This document shows, piece by piece, positions 16,503 to 27,583 of a stretch of DNA of 63,802 bases. The notes beneath the pieces are model-generated. The model did no database searches. It saw only the letters and a list, made by a program, of their open reading frames with translations, and was not told where the DNA came from. The stretch is from Prescottella defluvii (lineage in GTDB: Bacteria > Actinomycetota > Actinomycetes > Mycobacteriales > Mycobacteriaceae): the NCBI RefSeq assembly GCF_000738775.1, contig NZ_JPOC01000035.1, positions 1 to 63,802 of the forward strand. Reading direction: 5' to 3'. Position 1 is the stretch's first letter. The number at the start of each line of letters is the position of its first letter. Position numbers and translations under genes: made by a program.

Positions 16503-17618
16503 GTGAGTAATGATTGCCTGATGGGGAGCGCGAGTACAGGAGATCTGCCGAAATCGCGGATCGGTCTGCTGCAAGGCGACGGCATCGGACGCGAAATCGT
16601 GCCGGCCACCCGGGACGTCGTCGACGCGGCGGTGGCCGCGGTGGGACTCGGCGGGGTGGAGTGGGTGCCCCTCCCGATCGGACGCGACGCGATCGCCACT
16701 CACGGGTCACCGACGCCCGAGAGCACCCTCGTCGCCCTCGCCGAACTCGATTCGTGGATCCTCGGCCCACACGACAGCGCGTCGTATCCCGAGCCGTTCC
16801 GGACGCAATTGACGCCCGGCGGGATGATCCGCAAGCGGTTCGACCTCTACGCGAACATCCGCCCGGCGCGGGCACTGCCAGGTGTGCGCGCGATGTCGCC
16901 GCACATGGATCTCGTCATCGTCCGGGAGAACACCGAAGGCTTCTACGCCGACCGGAACATGTTCGCCGGCAGCGGCGAGTTCATGCCCACCCCCGACGTC
17001 GCGATGGCGGTCGCGGTGGTGACCCGGCACGCGTGCGAGCGGATCGCGCACACCGCCTTCGATCTCGCGCGCCGCCGACGCCGGCGAGTGACGGTGGTGC
17101 ACAAGGCCAACGTCCTCCGCGCCACCACCGGTCTGTTCCGGGACGTCTGCCGGGAGGTGGGCGCGCACTACCCGGACGTCCGACTCGACGACGAGCACGT
17201 CGATGCGACGGCCGCGTACCTGGTGCGCCGCGGCGAGGAGTACGACGTCGTCGTCACCGAGAACATGTTCGGGGACATCCTGTCGGACCTGGCCGCGGAG
17301 TTGTCGGGGTCGCTCGGCACGGCGGCGTCGATCAACGCGTCGGGATCGAAGGCGATGGCGCAGGCGGCGCACGGCGCCGCCCCGGACATCTCCGGACGCA
17401 ACCGTGCCAACCCGACGGCGCTGATGCTGTCGGCGGCGATGCTCCTCGACTGGCTGGCGTCGACCGGACACGACCAGAGATTCGCCGCCGCGGGCGCGAG
17501 GATCCGCAGCGCCGTCGAACGCACCGTCGAGGCGGGCGTGGCCACCGCGGATCTGGGCGGGCTCGCATCGACGAGCGAGTTCACGGAATCGGTGATCGCG
17601 CGGGTGTTCAGGCGTTGA
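16503..17618 (+). CDS. Isocitrate/isopropylmalate dehydrogenase family protein
   Basis: 371 aa. It is an NAD(P)-dependent beta-decarboxylating dehydrogenase, of the LeuB, tartrate or homoisocitrate type. Nucleotide-binding start IGLLQGDGIGREIVPA, substrate-binding LYANIRPAR, signature VRENTEGFYADR near residue 140, catalytic VHKANVLR near 200, and DNMFGDILSDL-like ENMFGDILSDLAAELSG near 256. It is unlinked here to leuCD, so leucine synthesis is not implied. The start could instead be ATG 16521. The amino-acid ABC operon begins 79 bases downstream. Confidence 0.85.
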   Translation: MSNDCLMGSASTGDLPKSRIGLLQGDGIGREIVPATRDVVDAAVAAVGLGGVEWVPLPIGRDAIATHGSPTPESTLVALAELDSWILGPHDSASYPEPFRTQLTPGGMIRKRFDLYANIRPARALPGVRAMSPHMDLVIVRENTEGFYADRNMFAGSGEFMPTPDVAMAVAVVTRHACERIAHTAFDLARRRRRRVTVVHKANVLRATTGLFRDVCREVGAHYPDVRLDDEHVDATAAYLVRRGEEYDVVVTENMFGDILSDLAAELSGSLGTAASINASGSKAMAQAAHGAAPDISGRNRANPTALMLSAAMLLDWLASTGHDQRFAAAGARIRSAVERTVEAGVATADLGGLASTSEFTESVIARVFRR

Positions 17619-17697
17619 CCATGATCAACTTCCGTGGTAGGGCGTCGAGCCAGTAGGGTTTCGGGGTCCAAACCGCCGGAAATGGGAGGAGTGACCG

Positions 17698-18624
17698 ATG
17701 TTCGGACGAGTGGCCGCAGCCACCGGCGGTCGGCGAACACGGTCGGTCCGGACGGTCGTCGCTGCGTTGCTGGTGTCGGTCGCGATGACGGCGACCGGAT
17801 GCGTCACGAACAACGAGGGACTCGTTCCCGAGTTGCCGCCGCTCGACGTCCACCGCGTCGACTCGATCGCCGACCAACTGCCTCCCGCGATCGCCGAATC
17901 CGGGCACCTCCGGGTCGGTACCAATCCGCCCTACGCGCCCAACGAGTTCAAGGACGAGGACGGAGAGATCGTCGGATTCGACGTCGACCTCCTGACGGCT
18001 GTGGCCGCAGTCCTCGGCCTCACCCTCGACGTCAAGCAGACCGACTTCGACAAGATCATTCCCGCCGTGCAGGCGGGAAATCTGGACGTCGGCATGTCGT
18101 CGTTCACCGACACCCTCGAACGCGAGAAATCGGTGGACTTCGTCACCTACTACAGCGCCGGCGTGCAGTGGGCGCAACGGACGGGGGACGACGTCGATCC
18201 GGACAACGCCTGCGGACTACGGGTCGGTGTGCAGACGACCACCATCGAGGACATCGACGAGGTTCCGGCCAAGAGCGCGGCCTGCGAAGCCGCCGGCAAA
18301 CCGCCGATCCGGAAGGTCAAGTACGACAGCCAGGACGATGTCGCGAATGCGCTGATCCTCGGCCGCGTCGACGCGCTGTCGGCCGATTCGCCGGTCACCG
18401 CGTACGCGATCAAGCGCAGCAACGGGCGTCTCGAGGAGGCCGGCGGCGTGTACGACGCGAGCCCCTACGGGTGGGTGATCGCGAAGGGCTCACCCCTCGG
18501 GCCGACCCTGCAGCAGGCCCTGCAGTACCTCATCGACGGTGGCCAGTACCGCGCGATCGCCGAAGCGTGGGGCGTCGAAGCGGGAATCATCGACACCTCG
18601 GTCATCAACGGCGCAACCCAGTGA
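17698..18624 (+). CDS. Amino-acid ABC transporter substrate-binding lipoprotein
   Basis: 308 aa. A lipoprotein signal peptide ends in the lipobox ATGC (Cys35). The mature part is a SBP family 3 domain: [35 protein letters not shown], and [17 protein letters not shown]. It captures a polar amino acid outside the membrane and delivers it to the downstream permease. GGGAGGAG precedes the ATG. The stop overlaps a possible GTG start of the permease gene. Confidence 0.93.
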   Translation: MFGRVAAATGGRRTRSVRTVVAALLVSVAMTATGCVTNNEGLVPELPPLDVHRVDSIADQLPPAIAESGHLRVGTNPPYAPNEFKDEDGEIVGFDVDLLTAVAAVLGLTLDVKQTDFDKIIPAVQAGNLDVGMSSFTDTLEREKSVDFVTYYSAGVQWAQRTGDDVDPDNACGLRVGVQTTTIEDIDEVPAKSAACEAAGKPPIRKVKYDSQDDVANALILGRVDALSADSPVTAYAIKRSNGRLEEAGGVYDASPYGWVIAKGSPLGPTLQQALQYLIDGGQYRAIAEAWGVEAGIIDTSVINGATQ

Positions 18625-18644
18625 GCACGGGAGAGGGAACAGGC

Positions 18645-19583
18645 ATGCCAGCCAACGAGAGTCGGCCGCCGGACACGGCGGCCGAGCCGGAGCCGATCCA
18701 GGCGGTCCCGTTGCGGCACCCCGGCCGGTGGATCGCGGCGGTGGTCGTGGTGGGGCTGTTCGGGTTGTTCGTCTACGGGGCCGCCACCAACGAGTCCTTC
18801 CACTGGGAGGTGTACGGCCAGTACCTCTTCGACACGAGGATCACCGAGGCCGCCGTGAAGACGATCCAGCTCACGGTGCTGGCGATGGCGATCGCGATCG
18901 TGCTCGGCGTGCTGCTCGCCGTCATGCGCCTGTCGCCCAACCCCGTCCTGCGGTCCGCGGCCTGGGTCTACCTGTGGGTGTTCCGCGGAACACCCGTCTA
19001 TGTCCAGCTGGTGCTGTGGGGATTGTTCCCGGTCATCTACCAGACGATCGACCTGGGCATCCCGTTCGGACCCCAGTTCGTGCACCTCGACATCAAGACG
19101 CTCGAGGCCGCCTTCATGTTCGCGGTGATCGGCCTGGCCCTCAACGAGGCCGCGTACATGGCCGAGATCGTCCGCGCCGGCGTCGGCTCGGTGAGCGAAG
19201 GCCAGATCGAGGCCTCGACCGCGCTCGGGATGTCGTGGGCGCAGACCATGCGCCGTACCGTGCTGCCGCAGGCGATGCGGGTGATCATTCCACCGACGGG
19301 CAACGAGCTGATCAGCATGCTCAAGACCACGTCGCTGGTTTCGGCGGTGCCGTACAGCGGCGAACTGTACGGCCGGGCCCGGGACATCTCCGGCGCCAAC
19401 TTCTACCCGGTGCCGCTCCTGCTGGTCGCGTCCACCTGGTACCTGGCGATCACCAGCATCCTGATGATCGGTCAGTACTACATCGAGCGGCACTACTCGA
19501 AGGGTGCCTCACGCACCCTCACCGCCGGACAGTTGCAGGCCCTCGCGAAGGCACAGCGGCAGGACGAGGGGGGCGCGGCGTGA
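18645..19583 (+). CDS. Amino-acid ABC transporter permease
   Basis: 312 aa from ATG 18645 (ribosome site GAGAGGGA). GTG 18621, overlapping the upstream stop by four bases, is the alternative and would add eight residues. It is a HisM/GlnP-type permease with about five to six membrane segments. The EAA loop is [22 protein letters not shown] (split here as [12 protein letters not shown] then [10 protein letters not shown]) near residues 190-212. It has a long hydrophilic N-terminus (~25 residues). Middle gene of the SBP-permease-ATPase operon; both subunits of the pore would be this one protein. Confidence 0.92.
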   Translation: MPANESRPPDTAAEPEPIQAVPLRHPGRWIAAVVVVGLFGLFVYGAATNESFHWEVYGQYLFDTRITEAAVKTIQLTVLAMAIAIVLGVLLAVMRLSPNPVLRSAAWVYLWVFRGTPVYVQLVLWGLFPVIYQTIDLGIPFGPQFVHLDIKTLEAAFMFAVIGLALNEAAYMAEIVRAGVGSVSEGQIEASTALGMSWAQTMRRTVLPQAMRVIIPPTGNELISMLKTTSLVSAVPYSGELYGRARDISGANFYPVPLLLVASTWYLAITSILMIGQYYIERHYSKGASRTLTAGQLQALAKAQRQDEGGAA

Positions 19584-20344
19584 CGACACCGATGGTCCGC
19601 GCCGAGCGTGTGTGCAAGAACTACGGCGCGTTGCAGGTGCTGCGGGGGATCTCCCTCGAGATCGAGGCGGGCCAGGTGCTGTGCCTGATCGGCCCGTCCG
19701 GCTCCGGAAAGTCGACGTTCCTGCGCTGCATCAACCACCTCGAACGCGTCGACGCGGGCCGGCTGTACGTCGACGGTGAACTCGTCGGCTACGCCGAACG
19801 CGGCGGCAAGCTGCACGAACTGAGCCCGCGGGCGGCCGCCCGTCAGCGCCGCGACATCGGCATGGTGTTCCAGCACTTCAACCTGTTCCCGCACCGCACC
19901 GCCCTCGAGAACATCATCGAGGCACCCATGCAGGTGAAGAAGGTGCCCCGCGCCAAGGCGGTCCAGAGGGCCCGCGACCTGCTCGACCAGGTGGGGCTCT
20001 CCGCGAAGGCGGACGCCTACCCGGCGCAGCTGTCGGGAGGCCAGCAGCAGCGCGTCGCCATCGCGCGGGCGCTCGCGATGGACCCCAAACTCATGCTCTT
20101 CGACGAGCCCACGTCCGCCCTCGACCCGGAACTGGTCGGTGAGGTGCTCGGTGTGATGAAGCAACTCGCGAAGGACGGCATGACGATGGTCGTCGTCACC
20201 CACGAGATGGGGTTCGCCCGCGAGGTCGCCGACCAGCTGGTGTTCATGGACGGCGGCGTGGTCGTCGAATCGGGCGAGCCGGGGCAGTTGCTGACCGACC
20301 CGCAGCAGGAACGGACCAAGGCGTTCCTGTCGAAGCTGCTGTGA
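19580..20344 (+). CDS. Amino-acid ABC transporter ATP-binding protein
   Basis: 254 aa. Full ABC ATPase of the GlnQ/HisP family: Walker [14 protein letters not shown] near 37, Q-loop [11 protein letters not shown] near 96, signature LSGGQQQR near 150, Walker [15 protein letters not shown] near 172, H-loop [13 protein letters not shown] near 207. It energises the preceding permease. The GTG start overlaps the permease stop by four bases. The operon ends here; the next gene is convergent. Confidence 0.95.
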   Translation: MTTPMVRAERVCKNYGALQVLRGISLEIEAGQVLCLIGPSGSGKSTFLRCINHLERVDAGRLYVDGELVGYAERGGKLHELSPRAAARQRRDIGMVFQHFNLFPHRTALENIIEAPMQVKKVPRAKAVQRARDLLDQVGLSAKADAYPAQLSGGQQQRVAIARALAMDPKLMLFDEPTSALDPELVGEVLGVMKQLAKDGMTMVVVTHEMGFAREVADQLVFMDGGVVVESGEPGQLLTDPQQERTKAFLSKLL

Positions 20345-20356
20345 GCGGCGGGCGCG

Positions 20357-21205
20357 TCAGTTCGGCTTGCGGGTGACGAAGATGGCCGTGCCGGGGAACA
20401 ACTGCCCGCGCAGGGGACTCCACTGGCCCCACTCGCGGTCGAGCCACTCGGGCCACTCGGGTTCGACGATGTCACGGACCTCGAGCCCGGCCGCGACGGC
20501 CTCGCGGACCCGGTCGCCGATCGTCCGGTGATGCTCGACGTACGTCGGGACACCGTCGGAGTCGACCTCGACGTACGGCGTGCGGTCGAAGTAGGGCAGC
20601 GTCGCGGTCAGCCCCTGCGGGCCCGGATCGTCCGGGAAGATCCACCGGATCGGATGGTTCACCGCGAACACCCAGAGCCCGCCCGGCCGCAGCACCCGGG
20701 CCACCTCGGCCATCACCCGCGCCGAATCCGCGACGAACGGAACCGCCCCGAAAGCCGAACACGCGAGGTCGAAGCTCGCGTCACGGAACGGCAGGGACTC
20801 GGCGCCGGCCTGGACCAGCGGAACCGACCGGCCGCTCTGATCCATCGCCGCGAGGCCGCGCGCGAGCATGCCCATGGAGATGTCGAGCCCGACGACATCC
20901 GCTCCCTGCCCGGCGAGCCAGCGCGAGCACGGAGCCGACCCGCAGCCGACCTCGAGGATGCGCTTGCCGGCCACGTCGCCCAGCAACTGCACGTCGCCCT
21001 CGTGCAGCCCCTCCGGGCACCACACGAACTCGCCGGCCGTGGAATCGACACCGAGGAACTCGCCGTGGGTGCGGTGGTAGTCGTCGGCGTCGGCATCCCA
21101 CCACGCGCGGCTCGCGCGTTCGCTGTCCTCCGTGCCTATCCGGGAGCGGGTCACCCCGCTGGTACCGAGAGTGGAGATGGCGGCGGCATGGCGATCGTCG
21201 GACAT
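20357..21205 (-). CDS. SAM-dependent methyltransferase (class I)
   Basis: 282 aa. SAM-binding motif I ILEVGCGSAPCSRWLAGQG near residue 100, the acidic end of beta-2 in VVGLDIS, and the UbiE-like segment EVARVLRPGGLWVFAV near 200. It is a Methyltransf_11 type enzyme; the methyl acceptor is unknown. The C-terminal part (EPEWPEWLDREWGQWSPLRG) is Trp-rich and shared with actinobacterial homologues as I remember them. ATG 21205 start. It is divergent from rpsA. Confidence 0.86.
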   Translation of the reverse strand: MSDDRHAAAISTLGTSGVTRSRIGTEDSERASRAWWDADADDYHRTHGEFLGVDSTAGEFVWCPEGLHEGDVQLLGDVAGKRILEVGCGSAPCSRWLAGQGADVVGLDISMGMLARGLAAMDQSGRSVPLVQAGAESLPFRDASFDLACSAFGAVPFVADSARVMAEVARVLRPGGLWVFAVNHPIRWIFPDDPGPQGLTATLPYFDRTPYVEVDSDGVPTYVEHHRTIGDRVREAVAAGLEVRDIVEPEWPEWLDREWGQWSPLRGQLFPGTAIFVTRKPN

Positions 21206-21272
21206 GGGTCAAGCGTAGAGACCGCCCGGGCGCGTCGAACCGCCAGGTGAATCGACCGGGCGTCCTGAGGGT

Positions 21273-21302
21273 TTGCCCAGCTAGCTCGAGGTCGCGTACC
21301 CT
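21273..21302 (+). promoter_or_regulatory. Likely promoter of rpsA
   Basis: TTGCCC (21273-21278), 18 bases, TACCCT (21297-21302) resembles a housekeeping sigma-A promoter. It would give an mRNA with a leader of ~180 nt before the rpsA ATG at 21491. The leader has only a weak ribosome site (GGAG eleven bases before ATG), as is usual for S1 genes, which are often autoregulated. Confidence 0.55.
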
Positions 21303-21490
21303 GTTGCTCGCGAGTGTCTTCGGTGTACGCCCTACCGGTTGCAGATTGACCGGTGGATTACGCAGAAGCCTCGTGGGGGACTGGAAGTCGGGTCGATTTC
21401 GGCGCTCGGCCGGGATCTACGGCATGCCGGTCCACCTGTCTGACAGAACACCATCAACCGACTATCAACCCGTCCGGAGCAACTCAACAC

Positions 21491-22963
21491 ATGCCCTCCA
21501 ACACCGTGACCTCGCCGCAGGTAGCCGTCAACGACATCGGCTCCGCCGAGGACTTCCTCGCCGCCATCGACGCAACGATCAAGTACTTCAATGATGGTGA
21601 CATCGTCGAAGGCACCATCGTCAAGGTCGACCGCGACGAGGTCCTGCTCGACATCGGTTACAAGACCGAAGGTGTCATCCCTTCCCGCGAGCTCTCCATC
21701 AAGCACGACGTCGACCCCAATGAGGTCGTCTCCGTGGGCGATGAGGTCGAAGCCCTGGTCCTCACCAAGGAGGACAAGGAAGGTCGACTGATCCTGTCGA
21801 AGAAGCGCGCTCAGTACGAGCGTGCCTGGGGCACCATCGAGGAGCTCAAGGAGAAGGACGAGGCCGTCAAGGGCACCGTCATCGAGGTCGTCAAGGGTGG
21901 CCTCATCCTCGACATCGGTCTCCGTGGCTTCCTGCCCGCGTCGCTCGTCGAGATGCGTCGTGTCCGCGACCTCCAGCCGTACGTCGGCAAGGAGATCGAG
22001 GCCAAGATCATCGAGCTCGACAAGAACCGCAACAACGTGGTCCTGTCGCGTCGTGCATGGCTCGAGCAGACCCAGTCCGAGGTCCGCAGCGAGTTCCTGC
22101 ACCAGCTGCAGAAGGGCCAGGTCCGCAAGGGCGTCGTGTCCTCCATCGTCAACTTCGGTGCCTTCGTGGACCTGGGTGGCGTCGACGGCCTGGTTCACGT
22201 CTCCGAGCTGTCCTGGAAGCACATCGACCACCCGTCCGAGGTTGTCGAGGTCGGCAACGAGGTCACCGTCGAGGTTCTCGACGTCGACCTGGACCGCGAG
22301 CGCGTCTCCCTGTCGCTGAAGGCGACCCAGGAAGATCCGTGGCGTCAGTTCGCCCGCACCCACGCCATCGGCCAGATCGTGCCCGGCAAGGTCACCAAGC
22401 TGGTTCCGTTCGGTGCGTTCGTGCGCGTCGAAGAGGGAATCGAAGGCCTCGTCCACATCTCCGAGCTGGCCGAGCGCCACGTGGAGGTTCCGGACCAGGT
22501 TGTCGGCGTCGGCGACGATGCACTCGTGAAGGTCATCGACATCGACCTGGAGCGTCGTCGTATCTCGCTGTCGCTGAAGCAGGCGAACGAGGACTACAAC
22601 GCCGAGTTCGATCCGTCCAAGTACGGCATGGCCGACTCGTACGACGAGCAGGGCAACTACATCTTCCCCGAGGGCTTCGATCCCGAGACCAACGAATGGC
22701 TCGAGGGCTTCGACAAGCAGCGTGAGGAGTGGGAGTCCCGCTACGCCGAGGCTGAGCGTCGCCACAAGATGCACACCGCTCAGATGGAGAAGATGGCCGC
22801 CGACGAGGCTGCCGAGGCTGCTGCCGGCGCTGCCGGCACCAACTACTCCTCCGAGTCGGGTGCCGACGAGGGTGCGGCTGTGTCCACCGAGTCCGCTGGT
22901 GGCTCGCTGGCCAGCGATGCACAGCTCGCCGCTCTGCGCGAGAAGCTGTCGGGCAACGCTTGA
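21491..22963 (+). CDS. rpsA: 30S ribosomal protein S1
   Basis: 490 aa, typical actinobacterial S1 with four S1 RNA-binding repeats (about residues 35-105, 120-190, 208-276, 293-363; each with a VxxxxxFGAFVxL-type core such as IVNFGAFVDLGG). A less ordered, Ala/Glu-rich C-terminal tail of ~120 residues follows. S1 binds mRNA on the 30S subunit and supports initiation. Strong codon bias fits high expression. The ATG is the family start; an in-frame extension to 21353 is non-coding leader. A strong terminator follows at 22999. Confidence 0.97.
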   Translation: MPSNTVTSPQVAVNDIGSAEDFLAAIDATIKYFNDGDIVEGTIVKVDRDEVLLDIGYKTEGVIPSRELSIKHDVDPNEVVSVGDEVEALVLTKEDKEGRLILSKKRAQYERAWGTIEELKEKDEAVKGTVIEVVKGGLILDIGLRGFLPASLVEMRRVRDLQPYVGKEIEAKIIELDKNRNNVVLSRRAWLEQTQSEVRSEFLHQLQKGQVRKGVVSSIVNFGAFVDLGGVDGLVHVSELSWKHIDHPSEVVEVGNEVTVEVLDVDLDRERVSLSLKATQEDPWRQFARTHAIGQIVPGKVTKLVPFGAFVRVEEGIEGLVHISELAERHVEVPDQVVGVGDDALVKVIDIDLERRRISLSLKQANEDYNAEFDPSKYGMADSYDEQGNYIFPEGFDPETNEWLEGFDKQREEWESRYAEAERRHKMHTAQMEKMAADEAAEAAAGAAGTNYSSESGADEGAAVSTESAGGSLASDAQLAALREKLSGNA

Positions 22964-22998
22964 TAGCAGCGGCCTGATCACTCAGGCCTGAGCAACCG

Positions 22999-23035
22999 GA
23001 AGACCCCGGCCCTGGTACACAGGGTCGGGGTCTTC
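22999..23035 (+). terminator. Intrinsic terminator of rpsA
   Basis: GAAGACCCCGGCCCT and AGGGTCGGGGTCTTC pair over 15 positions with a single G-T wobble around a 7-base loop, followed by TGTATGTT. It lies 35 bases after the rpsA stop. Confidence 0.9.
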
Positions 23036-23066
23036 TGTATGTTCCGCACTTCTCGTAGATACGACG

Positions 23067-23098
23067 GTGGCCCCGTTCCCTTGCGGGAGCGGGGCCAC
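23067..23098. terminator. Hairpin downstream of the 70-residue minus-strand gene
   Basis: GTGGCCCCGTTCCC / GGGAGCGGGGCCAC, a near-perfect 14-bp stem with TTGC loop. It lies 22 bases past the stop of the small minus-strand gene and back to back with the rpsA terminator, so it most likely ends that small transcript. Confidence 0.75.
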
Positions 23099-23120
23099 TG
23101 TGTGCGTCGTACGCGGGCGG

Positions 23121-23333
23121 TCAGTTCGCCGCGGCCGGCACCCATCGGGTCGGCATGGTCGCCGTGCGCTTCCGGATCGATGCGAAGCTGTGGCGGGCGG
23201 GCGTGAGCACACTGGTGAACCAGTTGCGGCGGTGTTCCGCGAGTGCCGTGGCCACCTCGGGGATGAGGATGGCGTGGATGCCGTTGTCCATGCCGAGACG
23301 GTGCCGACCGGGGCGGGTGGGATTGCTGCTCAT
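23121..23333 (-). CDS. Small basic protein of unknown function (70 aa)
   Basis: 70 aa with a good ribosome site (TAGGAG six to seven bases before ATG 23333) and its own terminator hairpin at 23067-23098, which together support a real gene. The sequence is basic and Ala/Arg-rich with no membrane segment. It starts MSSNPTRPGRHRLGMDNGIH and includes EHRRNWFTSVLTPARHSFASI in the middle (given here in two parts: EHRRNWFTSV, LTPARHSFASI). I recognise no family. It is divergent from coaE. Confidence 0.65.
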   Translation of the reverse strand: MSSNPTRPGRHRLGMDNGIHAILIPEVATALAEHRRNWFTSVLTPARHSFASIRKRTATMPTRWVPAAAN

Positions 23334-23462
23334 GAGCGTCTCCTACTCGGGTCGCGGATCGGCTGGTCGGACGGCTTACGGAAGGCTATCCGACCAGGTC
23401 GTGGAACGGCGACATTTGGTCGCTTGATGATCTTCGGCGTGTTTAGTGCGACACTGGTCGGC

Positions 23463-24686
23463 GTGTTGAGAGTGGGCCTCACCGGAGGCATCGGAGCCGG
23501 CAAATCGACCGTGTCGAAGGTCCTCGCGTCGCTGGGCGCGGTGATCGTCGACGCGGACCTGATCGCGCGTGAGGTCGTCGAGCCCGGAACCCCGGGACTC
23601 GCGGCGCTCGTGGAGGCCTTCGGTGACGGCATCCTGCATCCCGACGGTTCGCTCGACCGCCCGGCCTTGGCCGAACGGGCGTTCGGCAGCGAGGAATCGC
23701 GGCTGCTCCTGAATTCGATCCTGCACCCCCGGATCGGTGCCCGCACTGCGGAACTCGTGGACGGCGCAGCCTCCGACGGCATTGTCGTGCAGGACATCCC
23801 GCTGCTCGTCGAGGGACGGATGGGGCCGGCGTTCAACCTCGTCGTCGTCGTGTACGTCGACGAGGGCGAGCGCGTTCGGCGACTCGTCGAACTCCGGGGG
23901 ATGCCCGAGGCTGATGCGCGGGCACGGATCGCGGCGCAGGCGTCGGACGACCAACGTCGCGCGGCCGCCGATGTCTGGCTCGACAACACCGGTGCCCCGG
24001 AGCTGATCGAGGCTCAGGCCCGCGCCCTGTTCGAGGACCGGCTGGTGCCGTTCGAGCGGAACGTGCGCACACGGACGGTGGTGTCGGTCCCCGCGGTACT
24101 ACGTCCGTCGGACCCCGCATGGTCCGCGCAGGGGCAGCGCCTGGTGGCGCGCCTGCAACTCGTGTGCGGCGATCGAGCTGTCCGCGTCGACCATGTCGGC
24201 TCCACCGCGGTCGAGGGGCTCGACGCGCGGGATCTGATGGACCTGCAGATCACGGTCCCGGATCTCGCGACGGCAGAGGCCCTCGCCGAGCCCCTGGAGG
24301 CAGCGGGCTTCCCCCGGGTCACCGATGTCACGCGCGACGAGCCCAAGCCCGCGTACGGCGTCGGTGGGGAGGCGGATCCGGCGCTGTGGGACAAGCGAAC
24401 CCATGGCGGCGCCGACCCGGGCCGCCCCGTCCGGATCGACATCCGGGTCGACGGGTGGCCCGGTCAGCAGTTCGCCCTGTTGCTCCGGGACTGGTTGCGG
24501 GCCGACCCCCAGGCGCGTGCGGAGTTCGTCGAGGTGAAGAAGCTGGCGGCGGCGACGGCCGCAGAGAACACTCACGAGGGCGCCGCCGAGACGGCGTACT
24601 CGGAGGCGATGGCGCCGTGGTTCGACCAGGGCTACCAGCGGGCGTGGGCGTGGGCCGAGCGCACCGGGTGGACCGCGGCCGGCTGA
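23463..24686 (+). CDS. coaE: Dephospho-CoA kinase fused to a GrpB (UPF0157) domain
   Basis: 407 aa, the same length as M. tuberculosis CoaE. Residues ~1-195 are dephospho-CoA kinase, the last step of CoA synthesis: P-loop VGLTGGIGAGKSTVSK, acidic VIVDADLIAREVV, and lid QASDDQRRAAADVWLDN. Residues ~215-400 are a GrpB/nucleotidyltransferase-like domain (VRVDHVGSTAVEGL, DLMDLQITV, HIRVDGWPGQ-like IDIRVDGWPGQQF). GTG 23463 is chosen by family N-terminus and total length; TTG 23466 and ATG 23427 are alternatives. No clear ribosome site is seen. The GrpB domain aids folding or stability in the M. tuberculosis enzyme, as I recall. Confidence 0.94.
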   Translation: MLRVGLTGGIGAGKSTVSKVLASLGAVIVDADLIAREVVEPGTPGLAALVEAFGDGILHPDGSLDRPALAERAFGSEESRLLLNSILHPRIGARTAELVDGAASDGIVVQDIPLLVEGRMGPAFNLVVVVYVDEGERVRRLVELRGMPEADARARIAAQASDDQRRAAADVWLDNTGAPELIEAQARALFEDRLVPFERNVRTRTVVSVPAVLRPSDPAWSAQGQRLVARLQLVCGDRAVRVDHVGSTAVEGLDARDLMDLQITVPDLATAEALAEPLEAAGFPRVTDVTRDEPKPAYGVGGEADPALWDKRTHGGADPGRPVRIDIRVDGWPGQQFALLLRDWLRADPQARAEFVEVKKLAAATAAENTHEGAAETAYSEAMAPWFDQGYQRAWAWAERTGWTAAG

Positions 24687-24699
24687 CGACAGCCGCGTA

Positions 24700-25302
24700 T
24701 CACCGCCAGCTGACCGGCATCCCTCTCGACGCGAGCCAAGCGTCGGTGTCGTGCCCGTGGGCGGCGATCCCGTCCACCGCACGCATGGCCGTCTGGACGG
24801 CCCGGTCGGCCGTCGCGGGCGAGATCAGCCCGTGTGCAGTCGCCGAGATCAGTTCGTCGACGTCGAGGAGTTCGGTTTCCTTGCCTGTCCGCACCACGAG
24901 GTCGAGGTAGTGGTCCTCCGACGTCCACACGTCCGGGCCCGCGGTGAAGTCGCCGATGTCGATGTACCGGTCCTGATCCCGCTCGTGATACGGGTGGAAG
25001 TGGAAGATCGACGCCCTGATCCCCAGATCCGGGATCAGCCACGACTCCAGGTAATGGAATGCGGGGTGATCGGCCGTCCGCGCCATGTAGAGCCCCCAGG
25101 GCTCGCGGCGATAGTGTTCGACGGGCCGGACGAATCCCTTGGGGTCGGTGTTGGTGCGCTCGGTGATGTTGAAGTGCTCGATCTTCGGACGGTGCGCGGG
25201 CACCATGTCGAGCGCGGGAACGAACACGGGACCCGGGGGTGCGACGGTGGTGGCCGGGTTGGCCTGGGTGGCTCGGGTCGTGCGCTGTTCGACGTTCTCC
25301 AT
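24700..25302 (-). CDS. DUF402 domain protein
   Basis: 200 aa from ATG 25302; a further in-frame ATG at 25329 is less likely. The DUF402 (FomD/SA1684-like) fold is suggested by [34 protein letters not shown] and [22 protein letters not shown] (the last in two parts: [22 protein letters not shown]). Members studied are nucleoside di/triphosphate or CMP-conjugate phosphatases that use Mn2+ or Mg2+; activity here is not proven. It lies convergent to coaE and divergent from uvrB, in the same place as Rv1632c. Confidence 0.75.
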   Translation of the reverse strand: MENVEQRTTRATQANPATTVAPPGPVFVPALDMVPAHRPKIEHFNITERTNTDPKGFVRPVEHYRREPWGLYMARTADHPAFHYLESWLIPDLGIRASIFHFHPYHERDQDRYIDIGDFTAGPDVWTSEDHYLDLVVRTGKETELLDVDELISATAHGLISPATADRAVQTAMRAVDGIAAHGHDTDAWLASRGMPVSWR

Positions 25303-25376
25303 ACCGCAAGAAATTACAGGGATTCCCATGCTTCGTCAGGGGCGATGGACGGGGAGCGCCGAGGCGTTATCAGAAC

Positions 25377-25399
25377 TTGTCGGAAGCTGCGCATACCCT
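25377..25399 (+). promoter_or_regulatory. PafBC-type (RecA-independent) damage promoter of uvrB
   Basis: TTGTCGGAA (25377-25385), exactly eight bases, then TACCCT (25394-25399): a match to TTGTCRGTG-N8-TANNNT. The -10 ends six bases before the uvrB ATG at 25406, predicting a leaderless mRNA. In mycobacteria this class is activated by the WYL-domain pair PafBC after DNA damage. Confidence 0.8.
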
Positions 25400-25405
25400 G
25401 GACGC

Positions 25406-27562
<2,157 letters not shown>

Positions 27563-27583
27563 CGCCCGCTAACGTTCTCGGTC

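Noticed and set aside
17634-18644. 649-residue version of the permease gene starting at 17634
   Set aside because: The first ~337 codons overlap the substrate-binding protein gene in another frame and have shadow composition.
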